Assembly (NCBI GenBank): GCA_018268195.1
Contig: JAFDWZ010000018.1
Location: 1 to 64,000 of the forward strand
Direction: 5' to 3'
DNA length: 64,000 bases
Origin: Bacteroidota bacterium
Lineage (GTDB): Bacteria > Bacteroidota > Bacteroidia > AKYH767-A > OLB10
Positions 53,932-62,249 of this stretch are shown here, piece by piece (positions within the stretch are counted from its first letter, which is position 1; each line of letters opens with the position of its first letter). The notes beneath the pieces were generated by a model. It was not told where the DNA came from, did not search any database, and saw only the letters and a program-made list of their open reading frames with translations. Made by a program: the position numbers and the translations under genes.

Positions 53932-54570
53932 ATGAAAGATTCAATTGCTGTTATTCAGCATTATTTTCCCGAAATTTCCGCTCAGCAGACTGAATTGTTT
54001 TCAAAGTTTGCCGAATTGTTTTGTCAATGGAATGAAAAAATAAACCTTGTTTCGCGTAAGGACATTGAAAATTTTTATGTCAACCATCTGCTGCATTCAC
54101 TTTCAATAGCACGTTTTATTTCTTTTCCTACAGCTACCAAGGTTATGGATATAGGCACCGGTGGAGGTCTTCCGGGATTGCCACTGGCAATTTATTTTCC
54201 CGAAACCGATTTTTATCTGGTGGATTCTATCCGCAAAAAAACAGAAGCAGTGAAACAAATGGCTCTCGATCTGGGGCTTCAGAACGTGGCTGTATTGAAT
54301 GAACGAGCAGAGAAAACTTCCGTACAGGTAGATTTTGTAGTGTCAAGAGCCACAGCACCTCTTGCCGATTTGGTGAAATGGAGCCAAGCACATATTAACA
54401 AAACCGGCAAGGCTACCATCCCTAACGGTATCATCTGCCTTAAAGGAGGTGATTTGGCAGAAGAGCTCAAACCCTTTGGAAATAAGGTGTTTACGGAACC
54501 TGTAAGAGCATTTATTGACCATGAAGCCTTTAATGAAAAAAAAATAGTTTACCTGCCTTTTGGTAAGTAA
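53932..54570 (+). CDS. rsmG: 16S rRNA (guanine-527 N7)-methyltransferase
   Basis: 212 residues. GidB/RsmG pattern: FAELFCQWNEKINLVSRKDIENFYVNHLLHSLSI, SAM motif VMDIGTGGGLPGLPLAIYFP, DFYLVDSIRKKTEAVKQM and VVSRATAPLADLVKW. It methylates G527 of 16S rRNA. Encoded just before rpmH, which has its own promoter. Confidence 0.94.
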   Translation: MKDSIAVIQHYFPEISAQQTELFSKFAELFCQWNEKINLVSRKDIENFYVNHLLHSLSIARFISFPTATKVMDIGTGGGLPGLPLAIYFPETDFYLVDSIRKKTEAVKQMALDLGLQNVAVLNERAEKTSVQVDFVVSRATAPLADLVKWSQAHINKTGKATIPNGIICLKGGDLAEELKPFGNKVFTEPVRAFIDHEAFNEKKIVYLPFGK

Positions 54571-54578
54571 AAATATTC

Positions 54579-54586
54579 TATATTTG
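54579..54586 (+). promoter_or_regulatory. -7 element TATATTTG, rpmH
   Basis: Full match, with TTTG at 54559-54562 as -33 (16-nt spacer). 43 nt before the rpmH ATG. Confidence 0.55.
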
Positions 54587-54629
54587 CCGCCTCTAAAAGT
54601 GAGAGCTATTTAATTAAAAACGCATTATT

Positions 54630-54791
54630 ATGGTAAGGACATATCAACCGTCAAAACGTAAAAGAAAAAATAAGCATGGATTTCGTGAGCGTATGGCTAC
54701 TGCTAATGGACGCAGAGTATTAGCTGCTCGCAGACGCAAGGGTCGTAAAAAATTAACCGTTTCTGACGAAGGCAGAACCAGAGGGAAATAA
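54630..54791 (+). CDS. rpmH: 50S ribosomal protein L34
   Basis: 53 residues, below the usual length cut-off for gene callers. [20 protein letters not shown], then [20 protein letters not shown], is diagnostic for L34. A short acidic/basic tail ([11 protein letters not shown]) extends past the ~46 residues of E. coli L34. Own promoter upstream and terminator 22 nt after the stop, so it is a monocistronic unit. rnpA, yidC and dnaA, often next to rpmH in other phyla, are absent here. Confidence 0.96.
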   Translation: MVRTYQPSKRKRKNKHGFRERMATANGRRVLAARRRKGRKKLTVSDEGRTRGK

Positions 54792-54813
54792 TATCTAAGC
54801 ATATAAAAACGTT

Positions 54814-54843
54814 AAAAGCTGCTCTTAATCGGGCAGCTTTTTT
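54814..54843 (+). terminator. Intrinsic terminator after rpmH
   Basis: Stem AAAAGCTGC / GCAGCTTTT with a 10-nt loop, followed by T residues. It uses the same GCTGC/GCAGC core as other terminators in this window. Confidence 0.88.
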
Positions 54844-54868
54844 AATTTAGCACCCTTAATACTTGCAC

Positions 54869-55432
54869 ATGTTTTCAATTATTAAAAAAATATTTCCTGT
54901 ATCATTCCTGTTTCTATTCCTTCTAAGTATGTATTCATGCCAGAAAGATTACAATGATCCGGGAGCTGCCGAGTCGCAATACTACGGAAGCCGGTCAGGA
55001 GTAGCCGTTCGTGCCATCATACTTGCTCAGATGCCGCATACAGATCCTGCAGGTCAACCATGGGATGTTGCCGACACTATTGACACTTTAGGGTTACCTG
55101 ATGTTTTCTATCGCATGTCAGACAATGACTCCAGCGACTATCCTGTGTTTGCACAGCCATTCCATTTTGAAAATCTGAATGCCGATAGTTTGCCTGTACC
55201 TTATTTTCTTACTACACCTTACAAAGTACGCGCCTTTGGAAGCAACCTTAAATTAGACATCTACGATTTCGAGAAAAGTCCCGACAGCTCATTTGTGGAT
55301 TCTACACTTATGAAATCTTTCATTGTGAATATTCATCCGGGTGACTCACTGGTGGAGAATCCTTATCCGGATAGTTTACTTCTGAATGAAGATGGATACG
55401 CTGTATTTTTGTTTTTTAACTGGATCAAATAA
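54869..55432 (+). CDS. Lipoprotein of unknown function
   Basis: 187 residues from ATG 54869 (an upstream TTG is part of a TAATACTTG -7-like element and is rejected). Signal peptide FPVSFLFLFLLSMYSC gives lipidated Cys near residue 24. The mature part is rich in Asp, Pro and Ser (SDNDSSDYPVF; FEKSPDSSFVDSTLMK; HPGDSLVENPYPDSLLLNEDGYAVF), with no recognised family; probably beta-rich. Likely outer-membrane or periplasmic. Followed by a weak hairpin. Confidence 0.72.
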   Translation: MFSIIKKIFPVSFLFLFLLSMYSCQKDYNDPGAAESQYYGSRSGVAVRAIILAQMPHTDPAGQPWDVADTIDTLGLPDVFYRMSDNDSSDYPVFAQPFHFENLNADSLPVPYFLTTPYKVRAFGSNLKLDIYDFEKSPDSSFVDSTLMKSFIVNIHPGDSLVENPYPDSLLLNEDGYAVFLFFNWIK

Positions 55433-55495
55433 ACCGACATTTTTTTCCTTTCTTATGGTTTTTCTGAGCGTAATTATTCAGCGCGCATCAGCTTT

Positions 55496-55524
55496 CTATT
55501 GACTTTAAAACTTTTCGTCAATAG
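55496..55524. other. 8-bp inverted repeat, possible terminator or operator
   Basis: CTATTGAC and GTCAATAG, perfect, 13 nt apart, followed by TTATTTT. It could end the lipoprotein transcript or be an operator for the permease gene. AT-rich stem makes it a weak terminator. The rest of the 197-nt spacer is AT-rich with no other signal except the -7 box at 55618. Confidence 0.35.
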
Positions 55525-55617
55525 TTATTTTGTGACCGATATATTTTTTATCCGCAAAAATCCGTTACTTTAACAGAACAACAACATTCATACGGTCTCT
55601 TTTAATCTTAAGAATAG

Positions 55618-55625
55618 TAATTTCG
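55618..55625 (+). promoter_or_regulatory. -7 element TAATTTCG, permease (leaderless)
   Basis: One mismatch to TAnnTTTG, ends 4 nt before the ATG at 55630. Confidence 0.5.
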
Positions 55626-55629
55626 CACC

Positions 55630-56862
55630 ATGCCATTACTAGAAAATCTGCGTATAGCATTTCACGCCATCAAAGGTCAGATGCTGCGTACTATATTAAC
55701 GGTGCTTATCATCGCAATCGGTATCATGGCATTAGTGGGCATTCTTACGGCAATTGAAGGATTGAAAGCTTCAATCAACAATAATTTCACCAGTATGGGT
55801 GCCAATACATTTACAATACGTAACTCAGGAATTGGAATCAGAATTGGCAACACAGGAAAAAAACCAAAACGTTTTCAACCCATCACTTTGCAGCAGGCTA
55901 TCAAGTTTAAGGAAAGAATGATATATCCCGGAACAATATCGCTGTCAACTTTTTGTAATGGAGTAGCAGTTTGTCGTTACGGTTCAGAAAAAACCAATCC
56001 GAATATTATGGTTACAGGAGTAGATGAGAACTATCTGCTCACAGGTGGTTATGAAATTGCTTCAGGAAGAAATATGACACAAACCGAAGCTATGCGTGGA
56101 GACAATGTGGTAGTGATTGGGAAAGAAATCAAAGACAAATTATTTAAAAATGCTGATGCCGTTGAAAAAGATATTTCAATTGACAACAGAAGATACCGCA
56201 TAATAGGTGTACTCAAAGAGAAAGGCAGCAGTATGGGTTTTGGTGGCGATAAAGTTTGTTTGATACCACTGATAAACGGCAAACAGAATTATGGCAATGA
56301 CGGGCGTTCATGGACCATTAGTGTAAAAGTTGGTAACGTAGCACAACTTGAAACGGCAGTGGAGGAAGCAATAGGCATTTTCAGAATTATAAGAAACGAT
56401 AAAATAGGTGAGGATAAGTCTTTTGAAATTATCAAGAGCGATAGCATTGCTGCTATAGTTATTGACCAGTTGAAAAATGTGAGCTATGCTGCAACTATTA
56501 TTGGTATAATCACATTGCTTGGTGCAGCCATAGCGCTGATGAACATCATGCTGGTTTCGGTAACTGAACGAACTCGCGAAATTGGAATCAGGAAATCACT
56601 CGGTGCCACCAGCCTTGTAATACTGAAACAGTTTTTAATTGAAGCAATAGTAATTTGTCTTTTCGGTGGAATATGTGGAGTGATACTCGGTGTTGCTGTC
56701 GGAAATTTAATGGGTATGGCTATGAATGCCGTGTTTGTAATACCATGGAACTGGATGGGAGCAGGATTGACATTGTGTTTTATTATTGGAGTTATTTCAG
56801 GATTTTATCCTGCCATGAAAGCATCTAAACTTGACCCGATAGAAGCTTTGCGATATGAGTAG
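55630..56862 (+). CDS. MacB/FtsX-type ABC transporter permease
   Basis: 410 residues. N-terminal membrane segment (ILTVLIIAIGIMALVGILTAI), a long periplasmic MacB_PCD domain (about 45-270: GANTFTIRNSGIGI; VTGVDENYLLTGGYEIASGRN; VVIGKEIKDKLF) and a C-terminal FtsX domain with three membrane segments (about 280-400; LNIMLVSVTERTREIGIRKSLGATSL is the coupling motif). Needs an ATPase of the LolD/MacB type. None is adjacent; one is at 1450-2166. Leaderless promoter. Confidence 0.92.
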   Translation: MPLLENLRIAFHAIKGQMLRTILTVLIIAIGIMALVGILTAIEGLKASINNNFTSMGANTFTIRNSGIGIRIGNTGKKPKRFQPITLQQAIKFKERMIYPGTISLSTFCNGVAVCRYGSEKTNPNIMVTGVDENYLLTGGYEIASGRNMTQTEAMRGDNVVVIGKEIKDKLFKNADAVEKDISIDNRRYRIIGVLKEKGSSMGFGGDKVCLIPLINGKQNYGNDGRSWTISVKVGNVAQLETAVEEAIGIFRIIRNDKIGEDKSFEIIKSDSIAAIVIDQLKNVSYAATIIGIITLLGAAIALMNIMLVSVTERTREIGIRKSLGATSLVILKQFLIEAIVICLFGGICGVILGVAVGNLMGMAMNAVFVIPWNWMGAGLTLCFIIGVISGFYPAMKASKLDPIEALRYE

Positions 56863-56895
56863 TCTGTCGAAGACAATTATATATGCAACTATAAC

Positions 56896-57720
56896 ATGCT
56901 TTTTAATACAAAGAAAACTCTCATCATCGGTCATCGCGGCTGCCGTGGCTTAATGCCGGAAAATACCGTACCTTCATTCATAAAAGCTATACAATTACAA
57001 GTTGATGCAATAGAACTCGATGTGGTTATTACTCACGACAAAAAAGTACTCATTTCGCATGAACCTTGGCTCAATCATCAAATTTGCTATGATGAAAACG
57101 GTAATGAACTGACAGAAGCACAGGCAGAGAAAGTTAACTTGTATCTATTGGATTATGAGAAAATAAAAAAGTTCGATTGTGGAACAAAAGCTCATCCTGA
57201 ATTTGCGGAGCAACAGAAATTGAAAGCCGAAAAACCTTTGCTTGACGAAATGATTATTCAGGTAAAAAATTACTGTAAGCAACATCAACTCAATATGCCG
57301 TTTTTTTGTATTGAGATAAAAAGTGATGAAACACTGTATGGAATCTCGCAGCCTGAACCTGATGAATTTGTAGCTCTCGTGATGCAGGTTTTAAAGCAAC
57401 ATCTCAACGCCTCACAGTATTTGATACAGTCGTTCGATTTGAATATTCTGAAAGCAGTAGATCAAAAATTTCCTGAAGTGGTTTTATCTGCATTGAATGA
57501 AACGATTGAGGATGCTTCAGCGTTTTTTACTAAGTTGGGATTTCATACACCATGCTATAGTCCTTATTTCGGATTTATTAATGATGAGATGATGCAATAC
57601 TGTAAAGAAAGAAAAATGGAAGTATTGGCATGGACAGTAAATAATGAATCCGAAGCAAGAAAACTTAAAGCAATAGGTGTAAAGGGAATTATTACCGATT
57701 ATCCTGACAGGATTGGGTAG
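56896..57720 (+). CDS. Glycerophosphodiester phosphodiesterase
   Basis: 274 residues. TIM-barrel GDPD signature: IIGHRGCRGLMPENTVPSF (catalytic His and the HRG..PENT motif), AIELDVVITHDKKVLISHEPWLN, FCIEIKSDE and LAWTVNNESEARKLKAIGVKGIITDYPD. It hydrolyses glycerophosphodiesters to glycerol-3-phosphate and an alcohol. No signal peptide. The 178-nt space to the convergent exporter permease holds no clear terminator. Confidence 0.93.
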   Translation: MLFNTKKTLIIGHRGCRGLMPENTVPSFIKAIQLQVDAIELDVVITHDKKVLISHEPWLNHQICYDENGNELTEAQAEKVNLYLLDYEKIKKFDCGTKAHPEFAEQQKLKAEKPLLDEMIIQVKNYCKQHQLNMPFFCIEIKSDETLYGISQPEPDEFVALVMQVLKQHLNASQYLIQSFDLNILKAVDQKFPEVVLSALNETIEDASAFFTKLGFHTPCYSPYFGFINDEMMQYCKERKMEVLAWTVNNESEARKLKAIGVKGIITDYPDRIG

Positions 57721-57898
57721 TAGTAAAAATGATATGTTTTGTAAAAAGCAAACAAAAGAAGCATCGCAAAAAAAATGGAATAAATGATATGACTATGTTA
57801 TCAATCAATGCTCTGATTTTAAAATAGGAATAGGGCAGACAGTACGCAGTTGTTTCTAACGATTAAAATTTGCAAAATATTGGATGAAATAATTATTT

Positions 57899-59020
57899 TC
57901 AACTCGTTTTCCTATAATTCCAAATCGCCAATCCATTCAGTAATCCGGCAAAACCTATCATAATTAAAAAGTGATTTTTAATATCGGAAAAACCACTTCC
58001 TTTTAAAATTACCATACGCACTACTTCAATGAAATAGGTAACAGGATTACTTCTGGCAATAATATAAGCCCAACGAGGCATTCCGTCAAGTGAAGTAAAT
58101 AATCCACTCATCAACATAAAAATCATAATAAAGAAAAATGCTACAGACATTGCCTGTTGTTGTGTTTCGGCAAAAGTGGAGATGAGTAAACCTAATCCTA
58201 ATATTGCAATAAGAAAAATGCTTAAGAATGCATACAGCACCCATAAACTACCGGCAGGTACAATTCCGTAAATAAATCGAGCTACCACAAAAAGCCCGAC
58301 ACTGAAAACAAACATTCCGATAATCCAAAACGGAATGAGTTTTCCTAAAATGAAATGATATTTTTTAATTGGTGTTACATTTATTTGCTCTATCGTGCCC
58401 ACTTCTTTTTCCTTCACAATATTTAAAGCACATAAATAAGAGCCAACCATGGCAACTAATGCCACTAAAATACCAGGAACAATAAAGTAATGATAATTTA
58501 ATAGTTGATTAAACCAATATGACGAAGTTATCTCAATGCTTGGAACAGTATTGTATTTTGGTGGTTGTATCCATTTTAACCTAATTTCGTTATTGTACGC
58601 TGCAATAATCTGGTTGAGGTAAACTCCACCCAAACTCGCTTTCACACCATTGATGGCATTTACTGCAATAAATAATTCGTTTGCGTTTTCACGAATAAGG
58701 TTTTCTTCAAACCGGTCAGGTATTTCCAAAATTATATCGGATTTGTCTTTCTCAATTTGCTCCAATGCCTGTTGAAAGGAGTTACCGTAGTCAGCTAATT
58801 GAAAATACCCTGAAGCTGTAATTTTTGAAATCAGTTGTTGAGAGTAGGTGGAGTGGTCGTGATCAACAATGGAAATATTGATATTCTTTACTTCGTAATC
58901 TGCAGCTAACGGCAATATCAGCAACTGCAAAATAGGTGCAATAAAAATCATTGGCAATAATGCTTTGTTACGGAATATCTGCTTAAACTCTTTTTGCAAT
59001 AAAAATTTTAGTGTTCTCAT
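57899..59020 (-). CDS. ABC-2 type permease (YbhR-like)
   Basis: 373 residues. N-terminal membrane segment (LLPMIFIAPILQLLILPLA), a periplasmic loop with the ABC2_membrane_3 pattern, and five C-terminal membrane segments containing IVKEKEVGTIEQINVTPIKKYHFILGKLIPF. This IVxEKExGTxE motif is the coupling region. Last gene of the exporter operon, 72 nt after the other permease. Confidence 0.9.
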   Translation of the reverse strand: MRTLKFLLQKEFKQIFRNKALLPMIFIAPILQLLILPLAADYEVKNINISIVDHDHSTYSQQLISKITASGYFQLADYGNSFQQALEQIEKDKSDIILEIPDRFEENLIRENANELFIAVNAINGVKASLGGVYLNQIIAAYNNEIRLKWIQPPKYNTVPSIEITSSYWFNQLLNYHYFIVPGILVALVAMVGSYLCALNIVKEKEVGTIEQINVTPIKKYHFILGKLIPFWIIGMFVFSVGLFVVARFIYGIVPAGSLWVLYAFLSIFLIAILGLGLLISTFAETQQQAMSVAFFFIMIFMLMSGLFTSLDGMPRWAYIIARSNPVTYFIEVVRMVILKGSGFSDIKNHFLIMIGFAGLLNGLAIWNYRKTS

Positions 59021-59092
59021 ATTATATCAGTTGAGACTGTTAGTCATTCTTTAGCTTTTAACTACAAGCTTTTGGTTGTTAGAAGATACTCA

Positions 59093-60199
59093 TTATTCAA
59101 GTCTTTTTTTAAATGTTTTAAGGCTTAATATTAATAATAACGCTGTAGTTCCTAAAAGGATGAGTGTTTCTTTCCAAATTGCAGAGAACCCTAAGCCTTT
59201 TATCATGATTGATTTTATAATAATGTAATACCATTTAGAAGGGAAAATATTTGCTATAACTTGTAATGGAACAGGCATGTTTTCCAATGGGAACATAAAA
59301 CCCGTGAACAGCATTGTGGGTAACATCATTCCCATCATAGATAAGAGCATGGCTGTTTGCTGCGATTTAGTGTTGTTTGAAATAAGTAAGCCTAATGACA
59401 AAGCACAAATAATCAATAAAGTGCTTTCCGCGACTAATAACAAGATACTCCCTTTTATTGGCGTATCCAGCAGGGTAACACTAAGGACGAGAATTATTGC
59501 GAGATTTATTAGGGATAAAATCAGAAATGGAAGTGCCTTGGAGATGATAACTAAAAATGGATTGAATGGCGAAACTAACAGAACCTCCATAGTGCCATTC
59601 TCTTTTTCTCTAACTATGGAAACTGCCGTCATTAACACACAGACTAACAAAAGTACCAACGCCATTATTCCCGGCACAAAGTTGGTTGCACCTTTAAGCT
59701 CCGGATTGTACAGCATACGAATTTCAGGATTTATATTATAAGGCAAATTGCTGTTTAACGTAAGTTGCTTCTGGTAATCCATGATTATTGCTGTTGCTCG
59801 GTTAATGAGCGTAGTTGCTGTGTTAGGGTCGGATGCATCGGCAATGATTTGTATCTGTGCCTTATTTAGGTGTAATAAGTCTTCATTAAAATTTGTAGGA
59901 AAAACGATTGCTAATTTGATATTCTCTTTTTTAAATTCCTCCTCAATTTGAGAATGGTTAAGCAGCGCCTTTTTGAGATGAAAAGATTTATTGACCGACA
60001 GTTTATTGATGATTTCCTGTGATGCAGGATCTTTGGCATAATCACAAACTACAATTTGTGCATTCTTAATTTCATTGGTCACAGCGAACCCAAACAATAG
60101 AATCAAAACTATGGGCATTCCGAATAACATTAACAGTGTTTTATCGTCACGGAACACATGGTAAAATTCCTTTTTTACAAATGATATGAATCGTTTCAT
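59093..60199 (-). CDS. ABC-2 type permease (YbhS-like)
   Basis: 368 residues with the same architecture: FGMPIVLILLFGFAVTN at the N-terminus, a ~150-residue external loop, then segments with IVREKENGTMEVLLVSPFNPFLVIISKALPF. It pairs with the permease at 57899 to form a heterodimer in YbhGFSR-like exporters. Located 46 nt after the ATPase gene. Confidence 0.9.
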   Translation of the reverse strand: MKRFISFVKKEFYHVFRDDKTLLMLFGMPIVLILLFGFAVTNEIKNAQIVVCDYAKDPASQEIINKLSVNKSFHLKKALLNHSQIEEEFKKENIKLAIVFPTNFNEDLLHLNKAQIQIIADASDPNTATTLINRATAIIMDYQKQLTLNSNLPYNINPEIRMLYNPELKGATNFVPGIMALVLLLVCVLMTAVSIVREKENGTMEVLLVSPFNPFLVIISKALPFLILSLINLAIILVLSVTLLDTPIKGSILLLVAESTLLIICALSLGLLISNNTKSQQTAMLLSMMGMMLPTMLFTGFMFPLENMPVPLQVIANIFPSKWYYIIIKSIMIKGLGFSAIWKETLILLGTTALLLILSLKTFKKRLE

Positions 60200-60245
60200 T
60201 TAAATTGTTGAATAAGCTTTGTTGTTAGTCGCTTCTTTAAAATTA

Positions 60246-60998
60246 TTATTTTAAATTTTCTGTTCTTTTTGCTCTTCTTGCTAATTTGTAAAATACTTCA
60301 TCAATTGTTGATGTTGTAAATTGCTGTTTTAAATTAATAGGTGAATCCAATGCTTCAATTACCCCATCCACCATTATTGAAATACGGTTGCAGTATTCGG
60401 CTTCGTCCATATAATGAGTGGTTACAAAAATGGTAATACCTTTATCAGCAGCTTGGTAAATCAAATCCCAAAATTGACGTCTTATTATCGGGTCAACACC
60501 TCCCGTAGGTTCATCTAAAAAAACTATTTTGGGTTCATGTAATACTGCTACAGAAAAAGCTAGTTTCTGTTTCCACCCCAATGGTAATGAAGCTACTAAT
60601 TTTTTTGACTCTTTTTGCAATCCTAAAATATCTATTAGTTCATTGCTTTTTTTCTTCAACTGTTTGTCGGATAAGCCATAAATACCTCCAAAGAATTGTA
60701 TGTTCTCCAGAACAGTCAAATCTTCATACAGTGAAAATTTTTGGCTCATATAACCGATATTTCTTTTTATCTGTTCGGTTTGTTTGTAAATGTCAAACCC
60801 TGCAATGGTAGCATTGCCTGATGAAGGTCTGGAAAGCCCACATAACATTTTCATGGCTGTTGTTTTACCAGCACCGTTTGCACCTAAGAAGCCAAATATT
60901 TCTCCTGCATATACTTCAAACGTTATTTCATTTGTAGCAATGAAATCACCAAAACGCTTGGTCAATTTATCGGTCTTAATTACTACTTCTTTTATCAT
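60246..60998 (-). CDS. ABC transporter ATPase (YbhF second half-like)
   Basis: 250 residues. Walker A GANGAGKTTAMKML, Q-loop in IGYMSQKFSLYEDL, a signature that reads SLPLGWKQKLAFS rather than LSGGxxQ, Walker B IVFLDEPTGGVDPIIRRQF and H-loop TTHYMDEAEYCN. The SLPLGWKQ signature is typical of the second domain of YbhF-like proteins. Separated by 1 nt from the upstream ATPase gene; the two together match the two halves of E. coli YbhF. Confidence 0.9.
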   Translation of the reverse strand: MIKEVVIKTDKLTKRFGDFIATNEITFEVYAGEIFGFLGANGAGKTTAMKMLCGLSRPSSGNATIAGFDIYKQTEQIKRNIGYMSQKFSLYEDLTVLENIQFFGGIYGLSDKQLKKKSNELIDILGLQKESKKLVASLPLGWKQKLAFSVAVLHEPKIVFLDEPTGGVDPIIRRQFWDLIYQAADKGITIFVTTHYMDEAEYCNRISIMVDGVIEALDSPINLKQQFTTSTIDEVFYKLARRAKRTENLK

Positions 60999-60999
60999 A

Positions 61000-61914
61000 T
61001 TAGTTCATGAGATTTATAAAACAATCTTCAATACTTGGTGTGATATGTTTTATTTCTATGTCTTTTAAATTGGCCGATTGTAATGTTTGTATCAGTTCAT
61101 TTTGTGAATACGCTATGTCATCTTGAAATGTGATATGATGATAGTCGCCAAAAGAAAAGCAACTTTTTATTTGTTGGTTGTTTCGCAGAATATGCTGCAA
61201 CTTACTCATGTTATCTGCTCTTACTGCATAAAGTGAATCAGGAAATTGTTTTACTATATTATCTGGAGTATCAATGGTCATTAAACGACCGTTTTGGATT
61301 AATGCTATTCGTTCGCAAAGTGTAGCTTCGTCCATGTAAGGTGTAGAAACCAAGATGGTAATACCTTGCTGTTTTAACCCTTTAAGCATTTCCCAAAATT
61401 CTTTTCTTGAAACAACATCAACGCCAGTTGTTGGCTCATCTAAAAACAAAACAGTGGGGCGGTGGATTAGTGCGCAACACAAGGCTAATTTTTGTTTCAT
61501 ACCGCCCGATAATTTTCCGGCTCTACGATTTTTAAATGGTTCTAATTGTATATAAATCTCTTTTATCAAATCGTAATTTTCTGATACGGTAGTGTTAAAA
61601 ACCGTTGCAAAAAAGTTGAGGTTTTCCGCTACAGATAAATCTTGATAGAGTGAGAATTTTCCCGGCATATAGCCTACATTTTTACGAATTAATTTATAAT
61701 CTTTAATTACGTCAGCGCCATTTACTGAAGCTGTGCCACTATCAGGTAATAACAATGTTGTGAGAATTCGGAATATGCTTGATTTACCTGCTCCATCAGC
61801 TCCAATCAATCCAAATAACTCGCCCTTGTCAACGGAAAAAGAAACATCATTTACCGCTTTTATTTCACCTTTGTTGTAGGTCTTAACTATGTTATTTAGT
61901 TCAACGTCTTTCAT
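61000..61914 (-). CDS. ABC transporter ATPase (YbhF first half-like)
   Basis: 304 residues. Walker A GADGAGKSSIFRIL, Q-loop in VGYMPGKFSLYQDL, canonical signature LSGGMKQKLALC, Walker B VLFLDEPTTGVDVVSR and H-loop-like STPYMDEATLCE (Pro-Tyr in place of His). The last ~85 residues form an accessory domain. The missing switch His in this half and the odd signature in the partner half suggest one canonical and one degenerate ATP site when paired. Confidence 0.9.
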   Translation of the reverse strand: MKDVELNNIVKTYNKGEIKAVNDVSFSVDKGELFGLIGADGAGKSSIFRILTTLLLPDSGTASVNGADVIKDYKLIRKNVGYMPGKFSLYQDLSVAENLNFFATVFNTTVSENYDLIKEIYIQLEPFKNRRAGKLSGGMKQKLALCCALIHRPTVLFLDEPTTGVDVVSRKEFWEMLKGLKQQGITILVSTPYMDEATLCERIALIQNGRLMTIDTPDNIVKQFPDSLYAVRADNMSKLQHILRNNQQIKSCFSFGDYHHITFQDDIAYSQNELIQTLQSANLKDIEIKHITPSIEDCFINLMN

Positions 61915-61942
61915 AATGGAAAAAGATTAATTGAATTTATTT

Positions 61943-62193
61943 TTATAAGCTCACCTTTGTACTTCTAACAATACTAATTAAAAGTTGCAATATTTCGGAA
62001 CATTCATTTTATTCAATAAATCAGCTTTTGATTGAGCGTGTTCAGCTTCTTTAATTAAAGCTCCGATTGCAGTTCCACTTCTCAACATTTGTTTGAAAAT
62101 GACAAATTCTTTTTCCTCAAGCAACAAATGTTTGTACAACTTCACAATTCTAATGGCAAAAGCATACGATTTAACTGCAACTACATTTTCCAT
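61943..62193 (-). pseudogene. Four-helix-bundle (S23-type) gene with internal deletion
   Basis: The open part (62193-61978) gives 71 residues: VVAVKSYAFAIRIVKLYKHL ... FKQMLRSGTAIGALIKEAEHAQSKADLLNKMN, the N-terminal half of the ~118-residue four-helix-bundle family. It then shifts to VPKYCNF and stops. In the next frame the DNA reads SEILQLLISIVRSTKVSL and stop at 61943, which looks like the family's C-terminal end. So about 40 codons of the middle appear deleted with a frameshift. Lies inside the exporter operon next to a heptamer repeat. Confidence 0.7.
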
Positions 62194-62218
62194 ATTATTT
62201 TAATGTTATACGATATCA

Positions 62219-62249
62219 CCATCCATTCTCCATTCTCCATTGTCAATTA
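62219..62249 (-). repeat. Heptamer repeat array A
   Basis: On the plus strand, units of CCATTCT/CCATTGT recur at 7-bp spacing (CC-ATTCTCC-ATTCTCC-ATTGTCA-ATT). The array runs up to and includes the stop codon of the HlyD gene. Confidence 0.8.
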
